The notes beneath the pieces are model-generated. The model worked only from the letters and a program-made list of their open reading frames with translations. It searched no databases and was not told the origin of the DNA. A stretch of DNA of 41,681 bases. It comes from Lachnospiraceae bacterium. GTDB taxonomy: Bacteria; Bacillota; Clostridia; Lachnospirales; Lachnospiraceae. Position numbers and translations under genes: made by a program. Within the stretch, counting starts at the first letter, position 1; each line of letters opens with the position of its first letter. This document shows, piece after piece, positions 8,603 through 16,687 of the stretch. The stretch is from assembly GCA_030531245.1 (NCBI GenBank), contig JAUNOA010000011.1:1-41681 (forward strand), given 5' to 3'.

Positions 8603-9412
8603 TCACTGACAATAGAGGCCGCACTCGGACTTCCGTTAATTCTGTTTTCCATGATTATTCTGATGTTCCCCCTTCGTATCATGGATGCTGACAGAAAAAT
8701 GCAGATGGCTGCCGAATCGGTAGCCATCGATGTCAGCAAATACATGTTTACTGTTAATGAAATAAAGGAAGATCAAAGTCAAAAGAAGACGGATGCTGAA
8801 AGTGAAGATACGAAAGTCGATGAAAATATTTATGAGTATATGAGCATAGGTACAGATGCGGCACTGGGTGCATTTGCAGCAAGGAGAGCAGAAGACGAAG
8901 TTGATGATGCAGGAATGAAAATCGTCAATTTTCTCGGAAGCGAGATGATGAGAGAGAACGATATGATCGTTGTTAAACTGGATTATGAATATGAACTTCC
9001 TTTCCGGGTGTTAAGACTAGGCAGTCTGACACAGGAGGCAGTTGCATCGAGGCGGGCATGGACCGGGAAAAAAGGCAGTTCGTCCGGAAGCGGAGAAAAT
9101 ACCGGTGACGAAGAGGATGAGATTGTGTATATCGGAAAGAATTCAACCAGGTACCATCTGTCTCCTTCCTGCCATTATCTGTCAAACAGCTGGAGCGAGA
9201 CCGTGGTTGGAGATGACGGAAGAGCATCAGGGCTTAAACCCTGTGACCGATGCGGCAGCGGAGCAAAGCCGGGACAGGTTGTTTATATCACACCACAGGG
9301 TGACAAATTTCACACGGATACGGGATGCTCGGCTATGCAGGCGTATCCTCAGGCTGTTAAAAAATCAGAGGTTGAATGGATGGGATGCTGCAGTTACTGC
9401 GGAGGGAAATAA
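8486..9412 (+). CDS. TadE-like pseudopilin with C-terminal Cys/His repeats
   Basis: The core resembles a TadE minor pilin: KASLTIEAALGLPLILF has a candidate peptidase site after Ala and Glu at +5, followed by a membrane helix. The C-terminal 100 residues contain two similar modules. The first is IVYIGKNSTRYHLSPSCHYL, continuing to PCDRCG; the second is VVYITPQGDKFHTDTGCSAM, continuing to CCSYCGG. Each has the order His, Cys, Cys, Cys of Ada-like metal-binding modules. The start is uncertain. ATG 8486 has AGGGG nine bases upstream but lies inside a long hairpin; ATG 8438 overlaps the previous gene; ATG 8540 lies in the hairpin loop. The 39-residue N-terminal extension is not typical of TadE. 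Confidence 0.8.
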   Translation: MLSYLSLSKPNTKNPKNSMPLQALNSGNPNTDKRAYLKASLTIEAALGLPLILFSMIILMFPLRIMDADRKMQMAAESVAIDVSKYMFTVNEIKEDQSQKKTDAESEDTKVDENIYEYMSIGTDAALGAFAARRAEDEVDDAGMKIVNFLGSEMMRENDMIVVKLDYEYELPFRVLRLGSLTQEAVASRRAWTGKKGSSSGSGENTGDEEDEIVYIGKNSTRYHLSPSCHYLSNSWSETVVGDDGRASGLKPCDRCGSGAKPGQVVYITPQGDKFHTDTGCSAMQAYPQAVKKSEVEWMGCCSYCGGK

Positions 9413-9867
9413 TGCTGATAGAATATGTATACGGAAAAATAATATTTGTTTTATTTGTAATTGTTTGTGCGATAAGTGATTTCAGAAAAAAGACTGTCAA
9501 TGTCAGGATTTTCGGAGCTATGTTCGTATTTACTATCGCGGGATATATCTGGATGATTGCGACAGGAAAGGAATTATTATGGATAAGGATAGGACTGGGA
9601 TTATTATCCGCTGCTGCCATGTGGATAACGGCAATCCTTTCCAGACAGCAGCTTGGCTATGGTGATGCTATGTTTTTTACTGCTACGGGACTTGTGCTCG
9701 GTTGCAGGAATATTCTGCTTATCGCCGGAGCCATGCTGCTCGGGGCAGTCATTTCCCTGGTAATATGTGTTGTAAGACATTTTAAGAATAAATCGATACG
9801 CGACTGTAACATACCACTTCTTCCTATCGCTCTTCCGGTAGCATTCGGAGTGATGTTCATAGTATGA
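9412..9867 (+). CDS. tadV: Prepilin peptidase, A24 family (TadV/CpaA)
   Basis: This membrane aspartyl protease cleaves leaders from the pilin and TadE-like proteins. The 151-residue protein is almost entirely hydrophobic helices and carries both catalytic Asp motifs: SDFRKKTVNVR near residue 22, and GYGDAMFFTATGLVLG (the GxGD motif) near residue 83. It has only the peptidase domain and no methylase domain, as is usual for Tad-type enzymes. The ATG overlaps the preceding stop by one base and follows GGAGGG. The 3' end overlaps the next gene by four bases. Confidence 0.93.
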   Translation: MLIEYVYGKIIFVLFVIVCAISDFRKKTVNVRIFGAMFVFTIAGYIWMIATGKELLWIRIGLGLLSAAAMWITAILSRQQLGYGDAMFFTATGLVLGCRNILLIAGAMLLGAVISLVICVVRHFKNKSIRDCNIPLLPIALPVAFGVMFIV

Positions 9868-10298
9868 GTACCGTGAAAAAAAACAAACAATATCAGATGC
9901 AGGCAAGTTTTACCGTCGAAGCGGCTATGGTTATGGGGATAATTCTTATCTGTCTTGTCACGGCTATTATTTTTGCGTATCGATGTCGTGACGGTGTTTT
10001 CAGGAATTACGTCGCCGGTGAAGCCGCTCTGATGACGGCTCATACAGAAGAAACATGGCTGACGGATTTGAGTGAAACAGAAGCAATAGAGCAATATGCA
10101 CACGCAAGGCTCAGCGTTTTGGGAAGATATACAGATCAGAACTTATCACTTTCGAGAGACAGACTGAGCGAAACGGCTACAGCCAGGCACGGAGATGAGG
10201 AATATACGGCTAAAATCGCAGATATAGAAAACTATATGAGACTAAGCTCGGTTATTAAAGATTTTGTCGAAAAAAAAGAAAAGGATGACGGCTCATGA
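9864..10298 (+). CDS. TadE-like minor pilin
   Basis: The protein has 144 residues. QASFTVEAAMVMGIILICLVTAIIFAY has the TadE pattern: a short basic leader, a candidate cleavage site after Ala, Glu at +5 and one membrane helix. The remaining 100 residues are polar and should face outside. It starts within the last codons of tadV and overlaps the next gene in the same ATGA manner, so it is tightly coupled. Its probable role is a minor pilin or initiation component. Confidence 0.83.
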   Translation: MSTVKKNKQYQMQASFTVEAAMVMGIILICLVTAIIFAYRCRDGVFRNYVAGEAALMTAHTEETWLTDLSETEAIEQYAHARLSVLGRYTDQNLSLSRDRLSETATARHGDEEYTAKIADIENYMRLSSVIKDFVEKKEKDDGS

Positions 10299-11059
10299 AA
10301 AAGGAAATGGATTTTATTACAGAAGGTAATTATCTGATTACCGGGTGTGATCATATCGGTTATAAACTCAAAATGCTGGAGGCAAACAGAATTCCGGGAC
10401 TTCTGCCGCTTGAGATAAGAGAAGAAAATGACAGTACAAAACTTTATTATGATATCTCATCCAAGGAGACATTTGACAGTGTAGTGAGTTCGAGAACGCT
10501 GCAGATGGATGACATCAGGAGTCTGATATTCAGTCTGAATCATCTGCTCATCAGTCTGGAAAAATACCTGCTTGACTGTAACGATCTGATTCCGGACAGG
10601 AATTATATGTATATAGCAAAAGATAAAATGGAACCATTGTTCTGTTATTGTCCCGGATATGCGGGGGATTTTTCCGCGGGACTGTCCTCTCTGCTGCAGG
10701 ATCTGCTCGGAATGGTAGACAGCAATGACAGGTCGGCTGTTGTCTCTACATATGCTCTGTATCAGGCGAGTCTGAAAAAAGGATACAGAGTATGCGATCT
10801 CGTAAATGTAATAAACAATAATAATGTAGATTGTATCGAAGAAAAGAAACCGGAGAAGCACGAAGATAAAAAAACGGAATCAAAAGATAATGTGATGTAT
10901 AAGGATGAAATTCTGGAGGTTGTCTCGGTATCAGGACCTAAGGATGAGAAGTATCGGACGGAAGATGACATGGATGATCTGTATGATTTCCTTAATGAAA
11001 AGTCATCAAAGTATCATTTCGGTTCGCACCGTAAAAAGAGTTTAGGATTCCGCAAATAA
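10295..11059 (+). CDS. DUF6382-type protein lacking an FHA domain
   Basis: The first 180 residues (FITEGNYLITGCDHIGYKLKML onward, with a conserved-looking FCYCPGYAGDF segment) resemble the DUF6382 domain found in Tad loci of Clostridia. Relatives usually continue into a phosphothreonine-binding FHA domain. Here the protein instead ends with about 70 charged residues and a basic tail (GSHRKKSLGFRK). No membrane helix is seen, so it is probably a cytoplasmic regulator or adaptor of the pilus machine. Family membership is inferred from memory of the domain pattern. It is the last gene of the Tad operon. Confidence 0.72.
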   Translation: MKKEMDFITEGNYLITGCDHIGYKLKMLEANRIPGLLPLEIREENDSTKLYYDISSKETFDSVVSSRTLQMDDIRSLIFSLNHLLISLEKYLLDCNDLIPDRNYMYIAKDKMEPLFCYCPGYAGDFSAGLSSLLQDLLGMVDSNDRSAVVSTYALYQASLKKGYRVCDLVNVINNNNVDCIEEKKPEKHEDKKTESKDNVMYKDEILEVVSVSGPKDEKYRTEDDMDDLYDFLNEKSSKYHFGSHRKKSLGFRK

Positions 11060-11070
11060 TGTGATACAAT
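11042..11070 (+). promoter_or_regulatory. Extended -10 promoter for the ribonuclease gene
   Basis: TGATACAAT at 11062-11070 is a TGN-extended -10. A weak TTAGGA lies 17 bases upstream of the hexamer. Transcription would start near 11077, only about three bases before the ATG at 11080, so the mRNA may be nearly leaderless. Confidence 0.55.
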
Positions 11071-11079
11071 AAACACATT

Positions 11080-11655
11080 ATGAAGACTAAATTACTGAAA
11101 ATAATATTACCTGTCATAGCAGTGATTCTATTGCTTGCAGGATGTCATCCGAAACAGCAGATACAGACTGTTGAATTTCCGACTCAGGCAGTGACGGTCA
11201 AGCCTGAAACGGTTGATTTGGCTGATGCAAAAACGGTAATAGCCGAAACTGAAACTCAGAACAGTGTTAACTATCCGGAAGAAGTTTCCGAACCCGACTC
11301 CGGGACCATTGAAATAAAAGAGGATGGATATTACTCCTCGAAGGACGAAGTAGCGGCATATATTCACAGGTTCGGTAAATTACCCGGTAATTATATCACC
11401 AAAAGCAAGGCCAGGAAGCTCGGATGGGGACAAAACTCTGACAGCCTCGGTGAGGTACTTCCCGGTATGAGCATAGGAGGGGGACGATTCGGAAATAATG
11501 AAGGACTCCTGCCGGAAGCACAGGGACGGGAGTATTATGAATGCGATATAGACTTTGACGGAGAAAAACGAAATGCGAAGCGTATAGTCTACAGTAATGA
11601 CGGACTTATATTCTACACGGAGGACCACTACGAAAGCTTTGAACAACTCTACTGA
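11080..11655 (+). CDS. Barnase-type ribonuclease lipoprotein
   Basis: It is a predicted extracellular guanyl-preferring endoribonuclease anchored to the membrane. The first 21 residues are a lipoprotein signal ending LLLAG before Cys22. A Thr/Glu-rich spacer follows, and the last 105 residues match barnase closely, including LPGNYITKSKARKLGW and GMSIGGGRFGNNEGLLP. Catalytic residues align with exact barnase spacing: Glu154 (Glu73), Arg164 (Arg83), Arg168 (Arg87) and His183 (His102) in EDHYESF. No barstar-like inhibitor gene is visible in the window. It sits just downstream of the Tad operon with its own promoter, lacks a ribosome site, and overlaps the start of recJ. Confidence 0.93.
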   Translation: MKTKLLKIILPVIAVILLLAGCHPKQQIQTVEFPTQAVTVKPETVDLADAKTVIAETETQNSVNYPEEVSEPDSGTIEIKEDGYYSSKDEVAAYIHRFGKLPGNYITKSKARKLGWGQNSDSLGEVLPGMSIGGGRFGNNEGLLPEAQGREYYECDIDFDGEKRNAKRIVYSNDGLIFYTEDHYESFEQLY

Positions 11656-13339
11656 TAATCAGAAATGGTATGTATACGGGAAAAAAGCCGACTTTAATTC
11701 ATTGGCGGCCAGGTACGGCATTTCTCCGGTCATAGCACGAATAATGATCAACAGAGGGATAAAAGAGGAAGAATTCGGCCTCTTTCTTAACGGGACGCTG
11801 AATGACCTCCATGACGGAAGACTGATGACAGACATGGAGCTGGCAGCGGACATTATAGCCGAGGCAATAGAAGAGGGCAGAAAGATAAGAGTAGTCGGGG
11901 ACTACGATATTGACGGAGTATGTTCAACTTATATTCTGATATCTGCTTTTAAGAGACTGGGAGCAGATGTGAGCTATGATATTCCCAATCGTGTTAAAGA
12001 CGGTTACGGAATCAATACAACTATTATTAATCGCGCACATGAAGACGGAATCGAGCTCATCGTAACCTGTGACAATGGTATTGCGGCGGTTGAAGCCTGC
12101 GAGCTTGCTGCTCAGTACGGAATGATGATGGTTATAACCGATCACCATGAGGTTCCGGATGAGTATCCGATAGCAGATGCGATAGTGGATCCCCATCAGC
12201 CGGGAGATCAATATCCGTTTCAGGAGATATGTGGTGCGATGGTCGCATTCAAACTGGTCAGAGTGCTTTATGAAAATGCTTCAGTACCGCTTTATGAGTG
12301 GAGGGAGTTTCTGGAGTTTGCCGCTATAGCAACGGTAGGAGACATCATGACTCTTCGTGATGAAAACCGTATAGTCGTAAAAGAGGGACTAAAGGCACTG
12401 AAGGAAACGAAGAATACGGGACTTAAGGCATTGATGGAATCCTGTCTTCTTTCACCCGGGAAAATCAATGCCTATGCAATAGGCTTTATTCTCGGGCCCT
12501 GCCTTAATGCGGGTGGACGTCTGGAGACGGCGGGAATTGCCATGGAGCTTTTTCTTTCCAAAGACCCGGTTCAGGCCGAAAAGCTTGCAGATCATTTGAA
12601 GGAACTGAATGACGAGCGGAAAGTATTGACCGAAAAATATGTTGCGGAAGCAATCAGACAGGTTGACGACCGATTTCCTGAGGACGATGTGAAGGTTGTA
12701 TATCTACCCGAATGTCATGAGTCTGTAGCAGGAATTATAGCCGGAAGGATAAAAGATCATTATAATCATCCGGTAATAGTGTTTACCGATTCCGAGTCCG
12801 GACTGCTGAAGGGATCGGCTAGATCGATTGAAAAATATAATATCTATGAGCACCTTTTCGAGCAGAGAAGCCTTTTGGACAAGTTCGGAGGACATAAACT
12901 GGCAGCAGGAATGTCTGTAAAACAGGAAAACCTGGATGTGCTGCGAAAGAAACTGAATGAAAACTCAGGCCTTACTTCCGAGGATTTCATAGAAAAGGTC
13001 TGGATTGACGTTCCGCTTCCGTTTGAGTATGCAAATCTTGATTTGTTTGAACAGTTGGAAAAACTGGAACCGTTTGGCCAGGGCAATGAAAAGCCGGTGT
13101 TTGCCCAGAAAGATGTGACGGTATTGTCTGCAAGGTCGATTCCGAACTACAAAAACCTGGTGAAGTTTAAATTACGGGACGCTTCATACTTTACTGCCGG
13201 CGGAATTTTGTTCAGTGATGCCGATGAAACATTATCAGCACTTGCTAAAAGGGATAAGATTGATATATTATATTATCCGAAGCTTGATTTGTTTAACGGC
13301 AGAAAAAGCATAGAGATACAAATAAAATCATGGAAGTGA
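11597..13339 (+). CDS. recJ: RecJ-type single-strand DNA exonuclease
   Basis: This 5'-3' single-stranded DNA exonuclease of the DHH family acts in recombination and repair. The motifs are in order: VVGDYDIDGVCSTYIL (DxD), VTCDNGIAAVEA, ITDHHEVP (DHH), AIVDPHQ, then the DHHA1 domain with GSARS and FGGHKLAAGMS, and a C-terminal OB-like region. At about 580 residues it is a compact RecJ. The start is ambiguous. ATG 11597 lies within the ribonuclease gene without a ribosome site, and TTG 11639 has GGAGG at a long 15-nt distance. Both overlap the upstream gene, so the two may be co-translated. Confidence 0.93.
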   Translation: MTDLYSTRRTTTKALNNSTDNQKWYVYGKKADFNSLAARYGISPVIARIMINRGIKEEEFGLFLNGTLNDLHDGRLMTDMELAADIIAEAIEEGRKIRVVGDYDIDGVCSTYILISAFKRLGADVSYDIPNRVKDGYGINTTIINRAHEDGIELIVTCDNGIAAVEACELAAQYGMMMVITDHHEVPDEYPIADAIVDPHQPGDQYPFQEICGAMVAFKLVRVLYENASVPLYEWREFLEFAAIATVGDIMTLRDENRIVVKEGLKALKETKNTGLKALMESCLLSPGKINAYAIGFILGPCLNAGGRLETAGIAMELFLSKDPVQAEKLADHLKELNDERKVLTEKYVAEAIRQVDDRFPEDDVKVVYLPECHESVAGIIAGRIKDHYNHPVIVFTDSESGLLKGSARSIEKYNIYEHLFEQRSLLDKFGGHKLAAGMSVKQENLDVLRKKLNENSGLTSEDFIEKVWIDVPLPFEYANLDLFEQLEKLEPFGQGNEKPVFAQKDVTVLSARSIPNYKNLVKFKLRDASYFTAGGILFSDADETLSALAKRDKIDILYYPKLDLFNGRKSIEIQIKSWK

Positions 13340-13344
13340 AAAAG

Positions 13345-13869
13345 ATGGCAGATTTAAAAGATTATGTTGTAAGTATTCCTGATTTCCCACAGCCGGGAAT
13401 CATATTCAGAGATGTTACGAGCATCCTTCAGCATGCGGACGGACTTAAGATGAGCGTTGACGGAATCGTTGATTTGCTTAAGGACGTTGATTTTGACGTT
13501 ATAGTCGGACCGGAATCGAGAGGCTTCATTTTCGGAGTCCCGGTTGCTTATGTTTTGAACAAGCCTTTTATTCCTATCCGTAAAAAGGGAAAGCTTCCCC
13601 GTGAAACCATAGAAGAGAGTTATGATCTGGAATACGGCAAGGCAACTATTGAGATACACAAGGACAGCATTAAACCAGGTCAGAAGGTAGTTGTCGTGGA
13701 TGATCTTATTGCCACAGGCGGAACCAGCAAAGCCAATATCAAGCTTATTGAGCGTCTGGGCGGAACAGTCGTCAAGCTCTGCTTTGTCATGGAACTTGCA
13801 GGACTCAACGGACGGAAAACCCTTGAAGGCTATGAAGTCGAGTCTCTTATCCGTTACGAGGGCAAGTAA
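13345..13869 (+). CDS. apt: Adenine phosphoribosyltransferase
   Basis: It salvages adenine to AMP using PRPP. The 174-residue protein has IPDFPQPGIIFRDVTSIL at the N-terminus, VGPESRGFIFG, and the PRPP-binding loop VVVVDDLIATGGT. The start at 13345 (MADLKDYV) has GGAAG eight bases upstream, while an in-frame ATG at 13330 lacks a site. It follows recJ by five bases, the common recJ-apt arrangement of Firmicutes, and is closed by a strong terminator. Confidence 0.97.
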   Translation: MADLKDYVVSIPDFPQPGIIFRDVTSILQHADGLKMSVDGIVDLLKDVDFDVIVGPESRGFIFGVPVAYVLNKPFIPIRKKGKLPRETIEESYDLEYGKATIEIHKDSIKPGQKVVVVDDLIATGGTSKANIKLIERLGGTVVKLCFVMELAGLNGRKTLEGYEVESLIRYEGK

Positions 13870-13917
13870 TCCTACAAAAATATACAATTTTTACAAAAAA
13901 ATATGATCAAAATTATG

Positions 13918-13944
13918 CAAGAGGGCAGATGCTCTCTTGTTTTT
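13918..13944 (+). terminator. Rho-independent terminator of recJ-apt
   Basis: CAAGAGGGC and GCTCTCTTG form a nine-pair stem (one G-U) with a four-base AGAT loop, followed directly by TTTTT. Confidence 0.9.
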
Positions 13945-13965
13945 GTTGTGATTTTGCATTATAAT
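13937..13965 (+). promoter_or_regulatory. Promoter for the cdaR-ftsEX operon
   Basis: TTGTTT (13937-13942) and a perfect TATAAT (13960-13965) are 17 bases apart. The -35 overlaps the T-run of the apt terminator. The expected leader is about 60 nt and ends in a GGAAGGGAGG ribosome site. Confidence 0.65.
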
Positions 13966-14034
13966 TATAGATGTTATTTGTGAAAATTTCACATTGAAAT
14001 GATGCATTACATAATACATCGGAAGGGAGGACCT

Positions 14035-15123
14035 ATGGTATCAACACAGATTTTGCAGAATACTTTAGATGGTCTTAAGAACATAGCACATGTTGATATG
14101 TGTATTACGGATCTTGAAGGAAGAAAACTCGCGACGACTTCGGATCAGCTGATGGCTGAAAAAGATAAGATGGCAGCATTTCTGGCTTCAGACGATGATT
14201 CTCAGATTATCGGAAAAACACAGTATTTCAAAATCTCCGATGATCACCGGGTTGAAAATGTCCTGATAGTTGACGGGAAATCCAATGATGTTGCTACAAT
14301 AGGAAAGCTGGCGGCATATCAGCTGAAGGGGCTCCTGGCTACATACAGAGACCGTTATGATCAGGATGGCTTTATCAAGAATCTCCTTCTTGATAATCTT
14401 CTGCTTGTTGATATTTATAACAGAGCCAAGAAACTCGGTATAGATACATCCGCGCACAGATGCGTGTTTATCGCCGAGACATCTACAGATAATGATATCA
14501 ATGTTCCGGATGTGATACAGACATTATTTCCGAATAAAGAAAAAGATTTCATCACGGCCATTGATGAAAATGATACCATTCTGGTAAAAGAAATCGATGC
14601 ATCAGCAAAAACAAATCAGCTTGAAGAGATTGCAAAGAATCTTTCAAAAGCTCTTCATGAAGCAGGCGTGGAAAATGTAAGCATCGCTTACGGAACCATA
14701 GTAAACGAAATCAAAGAAGTGTCCCGTACATATAAAGAGGCCAAGATGGCGCTTGATGTAGGAAAAATCTTCTACGAGGACCGTGAGATCGTAGGGTATG
14801 CCAAGCTTGGAATCGGCAGATTGATATATCAGCTTCCGCTTCCTCTTTGCAAGATGTTCATCCGCGAGATTTTTGATGGACGCAATCCGGATGAGTTTGA
14901 CGAGGAGACGGTTGCAACTATCAACAAGTTCTTCGAAAATTCACTTAATGTTTCCGAAACCTCCAGACAGCTTTATATCCACAGAAATACTCTGGTTTAC
15001 CGTATAGACAAGCTGCAGCGTACAACAGGTCTTGATCTGCGGATTTTTGATGACGCAATTACATTCAAGATTGCACTTATGGTCGGTAAATATATGAAAT
15101 ATATGGAGAATCAGGATTACTAA
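14035..15123 (+). CDS. CdaR/PucR-family transcriptional regulator
   Basis: The protein has 362 residues. The N-terminal 120 residues resemble the sugar-diacid recognition domain of CdaR proteins, and a degenerate GGDEF-like middle follows. The C-terminal PucR-type helix-turn-helix is LNVSETSRQLYIHRNTLVYRIDKL. The ATG at 14035 has the strong site GGAAGGGAGG. It is the first gene of a run into ftsE, ftsX, an M23 hydrolase and an S41 protease. No diacid metabolic gene is nearby, so its effector and targets here are unknown; it may regulate its own operon. Confidence 0.88.
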   Translation: MVSTQILQNTLDGLKNIAHVDMCITDLEGRKLATTSDQLMAEKDKMAAFLASDDDSQIIGKTQYFKISDDHRVENVLIVDGKSNDVATIGKLAAYQLKGLLATYRDRYDQDGFIKNLLLDNLLLVDIYNRAKKLGIDTSAHRCVFIAETSTDNDINVPDVIQTLFPNKEKDFITAIDENDTILVKEIDASAKTNQLEEIAKNLSKALHEAGVENVSIAYGTIVNEIKEVSRTYKEAKMALDVGKIFYEDREIVGYAKLGIGRLIYQLPLPLCKMFIREIFDGRNPDEFDEETVATINKFFENSLNVSETSRQLYIHRNTLVYRIDKLQRTTGLDLRIFDDAITFKIALMVGKYMKYMENQDY

Positions 15124-15141
15124 TACCGGAGCTTGACTTTC

Positions 15142-15801
15142 ATGATAGAAATCAATGATGTAAGTAAAACATATGAAAACGGAACAAAGGCCCTGAATCA
15201 TGTGGACCTTGTGATTGAGGACGGCGAGTTTGTCTTTTTCATGGGTAAATCGGGCAGCGGCAAGAGTACGTTACTTCGCCTTCTATTAAAAGAGATAGAT
15301 GCTTCCGAGGGCGAAATCGTTGTTGATGACTATACTCTCGGCAATATGCCGCGCAGCTATATTCCGAAATACAGAAGAAAACTGGGAGTGGTATTTCAGG
15401 ATTTCAGACTTCTGCCGGACCGTACGGTCTATGAGAATGTTGCCTTTGCACAGCGTGTGATCGGAAAGAGCACACACGAGATCAGGGAATCTGTTCCCGA
15501 GATGCTCAGAAAAGTAGGACTGTCTTCAAAGTACAAGTCGTATCCGGATCAGCTTTCGGGAGGAGAAAAGCAGCGTGTGGCAATAGCACGTGCGCTGGTC
15601 AACAAACCTTCGATACTTCTGTGCGACGAGCCTACGGGAAATCTGGATGAAGCAACGGCAAAGGATATCATGAACCTTATTGATGACATCAATAAACAGG
15701 GAACTACCGTAGTTGTAATCACACATTCCCGCGAGATAGTGGACAGAATGGGCAAGAGAGTGATAACGCTGGAAAAAGGAGTAGTAAAGAGCGATGTATA
15801 G
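15142..15801 (+). CDS. ftsE: Cell division ABC ATPase FtsE
   Basis: It is the ATPase subunit of FtsEX, which switches on septal murein hydrolases. The 219-residue protein has Walker A GKSGSGKST, Q-loop VVFQDFRLLPDRTV, signature LSGGEKQR, and Walker B ILLCDEPTGNLD with H-loop THS. MIEINDVSK at 15142 is the usual FtsE start; the TTG three codons upstream is too close to GGAG. The last eight bases overlap ftsX. Confidence 0.97.
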   Translation: MIEINDVSKTYENGTKALNHVDLVIEDGEFVFFMGKSGSGKSTLLRLLLKEIDASEGEIVVDDYTLGNMPRSYIPKYRRKLGVVFQDFRLLPDRTVYENVAFAQRVIGKSTHEIRESVPEMLRKVGLSSKYKSYPDQLSGGEKQRVAIARALVNKPSILLCDEPTGNLDEATAKDIMNLIDDINKQGTTVVVITHSREIVDRMGKRVITLEKGVVKSDV

Positions 15802-16684
15802 CATAGGACAGGCTTTTAAAAATATATGCAGGAATTTCAGGCTTTCGCTTGCAAGCGTAGCGACCATTTCGGCATGTATTTTTTTATTTTGCCTGTTTTT
15901 TTCCGTTATGGTCAATCTTCGAAGTATTGTAAACAATATTGAATCAAAGGTCGGCATAACCGTCTTTTTCGAAGAAAATCTGACCGAGAATGAAATCAAG
16001 GCCATTGGTGATGAAATAAACAAAAGACCTGAAGTCAAAAGCATGGAATTCACATCCGCCGATGAAGCGTGGGAAGAATTCAAAGCGGATTATTTTGAAG
16101 GCAGAGAAGAACTGGCAGAGGGTTTTGCAGAGGATAACCCTCTGAAAGGAAGTTCGAGTTATTCAATCTGGATTAACGATATTTCCTTGCAGAAATCTTT
16201 TGTTGAGTGGCTTGAAAGTCTTGAAGGGGTACGACAGGTCAATTATTCAAGTCAGGCCGGATCGGTACTCACCGGATTCAACAGCGCACTTATTGTGGTT
16301 TCTCTTGTGCTTATCGGTGTGCTGCTTGCAGTCGCGGCATTCCTTATCCGCAATACTATAGTTATTTCTGCCGAATTCAGAAAATCCGAGACAGCAATCA
16401 TGAGACTGGTAGGTGCGACAAATTCTATGATTCGTGCGCCTTTTATTATCGAAGGTGTGATACTCGGACTGATGGGCGCAGTTATTCCTCTGGTTATCAT
16501 TTACTTCCTGTATAACTATGCTATCGACTATCTGCAGAAGAATTTTTTGATTTTGTCTGATGTATTCAGTTTTCTGCCAATCTCCCAGATATTCCCTGCA
16601 ATGGCAGCGGCTGCATTGATACTCGGAGTAGGAATCGGATTCTTTACCAGCCTTTTTGCACTGAATAAACATTTGAAAGTATAA
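15794..16684 (+). CDS. ftsX: Cell division membrane protein FtsX
   Basis: It is the permease-like partner of FtsE. The protein has 296 residues: one N-terminal transmembrane helix (about 18-40), an extracellular domain (about 45-165) that contacts the hydrolase, and three C-terminal helices (about 170-290), the standard FtsX topology. It overlaps ftsE and is followed after three bases by the predicted hydrolase partner. Confidence 0.96.
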   Translation: MYSIGQAFKNICRNFRLSLASVATISACIFLFCLFFSVMVNLRSIVNNIESKVGITVFFEENLTENEIKAIGDEINKRPEVKSMEFTSADEAWEEFKADYFEGREELAEGFAEDNPLKGSSSYSIWINDISLQKSFVEWLESLEGVRQVNYSSQAGSVLTGFNSALIVVSLVLIGVLLAVAAFLIRNTIVISAEFRKSETAIMRLVGATNSMIRAPFIIEGVILGLMGAVIPLVIIYFLYNYAIDYLQKNFLILSDVFSFLPISQIFPAMAAAALILGVGIGFFTSLFALNKHLKV

Positions 16685-16687
16685 TAT

